Origin: Streptomyces niveus
GTDB taxonomy: Bacteria; Actinomycetota; Actinomycetes; Streptomycetales; Streptomycetaceae
DNA: 64,000 nucleotides
Direction of reading: 5' to 3'
NCBI RefSeq assembly: GCF_002009175.1
Contig: NZ_CP018047.1
Location: 930,001-994,000 of the forward strand
Below are positions 61,614 to 64,000 of this stretch, piece after piece; position 1 is the stretch's first letter, and each line of letters starts with the position of its first letter. The notes under the pieces were generated by a model, which saw nothing but the letters and a program-made list of their open reading frames with translations, searched no databases and was not told where the DNA came from. The position numbers were made by a program, and so were the translations under genes.

Positions 61614-62564
61614 CTATTCCTTGACCGCCCCCGAGTTGGCGCTGCGCACGAAGTGGCGCTGGAAGGTGAAGAAGAGCACCGCGACGGGGATGGTCGCCAG
61701 CAGGGCCGCCGTCAGCTTGAGCGGATACTGCGTTCCGCTGCTGAGGCTTCCGGAGACGAAGGACGCGAGACCGGTGGTCAGCGTCTGGTACTGCGGTGAC
61801 TGGGTCGCGACCAGGAAGTGGGTGAACTCGTTCCACGATCCCTGGAAGGAGAGGATCGTCAGGGTGATCAGCGCGGGTTTGGCCATCGGCAGCACGACCG
61901 ACCAGAAGGTCCGGAAGACACTGGCGCCGTCGATCCTGGCCGCCTCCTCCACCTCTCTCGGGATGGAGAGGAAGAACTGCCGCATGATGAACACCCCGGC
62001 CGCGTCGACCATCAGCGGAATGATCATGGCCGAGTACGTGTCGAAGATGCCGAGTTGGTTGAGGACCAGGAACTTCGGGATCAGCAGCACCACGCCGGGC
62101 ACCGCCATGATCGTCAGCAGACCGTTGAAGAGCAGGTTGCGCCCGCGGAAGTCGAGGCGGGCCAGCGCGTAGCCGGCCAGCGAGTCGAAGAAGACCCGTC
62201 CGGCGGTGATGAACAGGGTGACGAGGACCGAGTTGCTCAGCCAGGTGCTGAACGGCACGGCGTCACCGGAGTTCCCGAGCCCGAACAGCCGCCGGTAGGA
62301 CTCCAGCGAGAACGGGTTCGGCAGCAGGCCCAGCGGATTGCCCGCCGCGTCCGGGTCGGTCTTGAACGACGTGACGATCTGGATGACGAACGGCAGGATA
62401 TAGATCAGCCCGACCGCGGTGAGCACCAGATACACGAAGGCGAGCAGGATCCGCCGCCCGGTTCCGCCCTGGGCCCGGGGCCCGGCGGAACCGCTGCCGG
62501 AGGTCCGCGGCTGCCAGGTCGCCTGCGTCTTCCGCACCGGTGGGGTCGTCGGTAGCGTACTCAT
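61614..62564 (-). CDS. Carbohydrate ABC transporter permease (MalG-like)
   Basis: 316 aa, ATG 62564 overlapping the stop of the upstream permease (ATGA). Six membrane helices: one near LAFVYLVLTAVGLIYILPFV, then helices through LVTLFITAGRVFFDSLAGYA, GLLTIMAVPGVVLLIPKFLV, MIIPLMVDAAGVFIMRQFFL and others. The EAA loop is REVEEAARIDGASVFRTFWS, which docks on the ATPase. No ATPase gene is nearby; these CUT1 systems usually share the MsiK ATPase in Streptomyces. Substrate unknown. Confidence 0.9.
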   Translation of the reverse strand: MSTLPTTPPVRKTQATWQPRTSGSGSAGPRAQGGTGRRILLAFVYLVLTAVGLIYILPFVIQIVTSFKTDPDAAGNPLGLLPNPFSLESYRRLFGLGNSGDAVPFSTWLSNSVLVTLFITAGRVFFDSLAGYALARLDFRGRNLLFNGLLTIMAVPGVVLLIPKFLVLNQLGIFDTYSAMIIPLMVDAAGVFIMRQFFLSIPREVEEAARIDGASVFRTFWSVVLPMAKPALITLTILSFQGSWNEFTHFLVATQSPQYQTLTTGLASFVSGSLSSGTQYPLKLTAALLATIPVAVLFFTFQRHFVRSANSGAVKE

Positions 62565-63718
62565 GAAGTCCTCCGGCGAAGGGCGCCGAACCGGCCGGCC
62601 GTCCTGGCGGGTCTGTCCCGGTCGCGCAGCAGGACGCGCTGGATCAGGGTCATCACCATGATGATCGCCAGCAGGATGAAGGCGATGGCCGCGGCACGGC
62701 CGTATTCGGAGTCCTGGAATCCCGCGGTGTAGGAGAGGAAGGCGGGGGTGAGGGTGGTGTTGCCGGGGGCGCCCTGGCTCATCACGTAGACGGCGTCGAA
62801 GATCTGCCAGCTGCCGATCAGGCCGAGTGTGAGGACCAGGAAGATCACCGGCCGGAGCGCGGGGATGGTGACGTTGCGGAACGACTGCCAGCGGTTGGCG
62901 CCGTCCAGCAGGGCGGCCTCCTCCAGTTCGGCGGGCACGTCCTGCAACGCGGCGAGGAAGATCAGCATGTACGTGCCGGACGAGGTCCACACGATCAGCG
63001 CGATGATGGTGCACATCGCGATGGAGGGGCCGGAGAGCCAGTCCCACCAGGACAGTCCGAGGAACCCGTTGGACGCGAGCGCCGCCGTCGGCTTGTCGGG
63101 GTCGACGATGCCGAGTCCGCCGAGCACCGTCCAGACCAGTCCGTCGGCGTCGGTGAACCACTTCGGTCCGGTGATACCGACCCACTTCAGCAGCGCGTTG
63201 ACGGCGCCGCTGCCCTGGAACAGGAAGAGGAAGACGGTGGAGATGGCGATGGAGCTGGTCACCGAGGGGAAGTAGAAGATCGTCCGGAAGAGGCTCTTGC
63301 CTTTTATTCGGCGGCTGTTGACCGCGACGGCCAGCGCGAGGGCGAGGATCGTCTGGAGCGGTACGACCAGCAGGACGAAGTAGAGGTTGTTGCGGACCGA
63401 GGTCATGAACAGCGTGCGGTCGAGGCCGTCGTTGGTCAGGACGTTGGAGTAGTTGTCGAGACCGACGAAGTCGGCGGCGCCGGTGAAGGGGTTGGACTGC
63501 CCGTCCCAGTTCAGCAGGCTGACCCACAGGGCCATCCCGATGGGCAGCAGCAGGAACAGTCCGAGGACCAGCACCATCGGGCTGACGAAGAGCCAGCCCC
63601 ACAGTCCCTGCCGGCCCTTGATGCGGGACGCCGGCTCACGGCGGCGGCGCCGCCCATCGCCTCCGGCCGCGGCGGGCGGCGCCGCGACAGAGCCGCTGCC
63701 GCTGCCGTACTGACTCAT
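62561..63718 (-). CDS. Carbohydrate ABC transporter permease (MalF-like)
   Basis: 385 aa. Basic Gly/Ser-rich cytoplasmic start, then six to eight helices (WGWLFVSPMVLVLGLFLLLP, NNLYFVLLVVPLQTILALAL, IAMCTIIALIVWTSSGTYML, IFLVLTLGLIGSWQIFDAVY). EAA loop is PAELEEAALLDGANRWQSFR. Compared with typical MalF-like permeases of ~300 residues it has an insertion of ~60 residues (~155-215) between helices 3 and 4. Partner of the MalG-like permease and the binding protein that precedes it. Confidence 0.9.
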   Translation of the reverse strand: MSQYGSGSGSVAAPPAAAGGDGRRRRREPASRIKGRQGLWGWLFVSPMVLVLGLFLLLPIGMALWVSLLNWDGQSNPFTGAADFVGLDNYSNVLTNDGLDRTLFMTSVRNNLYFVLLVVPLQTILALALAVAVNSRRIKGKSLFRTIFYFPSVTSSIAISTVFLFLFQGSGAVNALLKWVGITGPKWFTDADGLVWTVLGGLGIVDPDKPTAALASNGFLGLSWWDWLSGPSIAMCTIIALIVWTSSGTYMLIFLAALQDVPAELEEAALLDGANRWQSFRNVTIPALRPVIFLVLTLGLIGSWQIFDAVYVMSQGAPGNTTLTPAFLSYTAGFQDSEYGRAAAIAFILLAIIMVMTLIQRVLLRDRDRPARTAGRFGALRRRTS

Positions 63719-63789
63719 TCTCTTTCTCTTTCCTCCCGCACCCGCCGGGATCGTCCTCCCGGCGGGTGTCGTACGGGGTGGGACCGGCC

Positions 63790-64000
63790 TCAGCCGTTGT
63801 TCTTCAGGACCTGCTCGCCGTTGGTCTGAAGATCACCGAGGATCTTCTTCGGGTCGGCCTTCGCCAGCCCGGCCAGGTCCGTGTCGAACTGTTCGAGCAC
63901 CTTGGTGAAGCCGGGCAGGGTGACCGGGCCCTGCGCGTAGGCGGATCCGTCCACGAACGCCTTGTCCTGCGGGTGCTTCCGCGCGTACGTGTCCAGTGCG
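63790..64000 (-). CDS. Sugar-binding protein of ABC transporter, C-terminal fragment
   Basis: Only the last 70 residues are inside the window: ALDTYARKHPQDKAFVDGSA, then YAQGPVTLPGFTKVLEQFDT, then ADPKKILGDLQTNGEQVLKN. The stop is TGA at 63792-63790. The closing helix with ADPKKILGDLQ is the usual end of CUT1 extracellular solute-binding proteins. It lies 72 bp before the MalF-like gene, in the normal order binding protein, MalF, MalG. Confidence 0.85.
   Translation of the reverse strand, partial: ALDTYARKHPQDKAFVDGSAYAQGPVTLPGFTKVLEQFDTDLAGLAKADPKKILGDLQTNGEQVLKNNG

Overview
The window is high-GC actinobacterial DNA, almost certainly from Streptomyces or a close relative. Support comes from strong third-position GC, frequent GTG and TTG starts, ATGA and GTGA gene overlaps, a CebR-type operator, a tRNA-Pro integration site and many secreted polysaccharide hydrolases. 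It divides into core-like flanks, one decayed genomic island, a rhamnose utilisation locus and a signalling or conflict cluster.

1-8.6 kb: the 3' end of a GH42 beta-galactosidase; a TetR regulator divergent from a saccharopine-dehydrogenase-like enzyme; an SDR protein without its catalytic Tyr and Lys; a small membrane protein; and a two-gene minus-strand unit (pentapeptide-repeat membrane protein followed by a 923-aa NACHT NTPase), which is a plausible defence module.

8.65-28.4 kb: a 19.6-kb island. It is bounded by a 97-bp direct repeat (94/97 identical) that contains the 3' half of tRNA-Pro(GGG) and its terminator. The intact tRNA lies at the right end beside a ruined tyrosine integrase whose catalytic Tyr codon now reads TAA. 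Inside are intact genes: a GH6 cellulase under a perfect CebR box, a SpoIIE-type phosphatase, a secreted isoamylase behind a MalR-like inverted repeat, an 1834-aa 18-repeat Ig-like protein, two phage-like small proteins, an ECF sigma operon and a lamin-tail protein. Among them are remnants of a NaeI-like restriction enzyme, a DUF5655 protein, a Rieske protein, an IS3 element and a methyltransferase.

28.5-34.9 kb: DUF309 protein, lutABC for L-lactate oxidation, cobF and cobK (convergent, with overlapping 3' ends), and a membrane-anchored protein of unknown function.

35-50.2 kb: a rhamnose locus with L-rhamnose isomerase, an ABC importer (ATPase, two permeases, binding lipoprotein), mutarotase, an L-arabinose/L-fucose-isomerase-like protein carrying a fresh 33-bp tandem duplication, a LacI repressor, a GH78 alpha-L-rhamnosidase and a secreted beta-helix protein. 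Three copies of the palindrome TGAATCNNTTCA precede the isomerase, the transporter operon and the rhamnosidase and define a local regulon. No rhamnulose kinase or aldolase is present.

50.3-61.6 kb: a cupin gene behind a LacI-type operator, then a cluster facing inward from both sides. On the plus strand are a coiled-coil membrane protein, a MotB/ExbD-like single-pass protein and a protein with FN3-like repeats. On the minus strand are a GAP1-like protein, a vWA protein, a PP2C phosphatase and a kinase with zinc ribbon and FHA-like tail. This resembles a TerY-P phosphorylation triad joined to a possible ion-channel pair and is the strongest candidate for an undescribed system.

61.6-64 kb: two sugar ABC permeases and the 3' end of a binding-protein gene, cut by the window edge.
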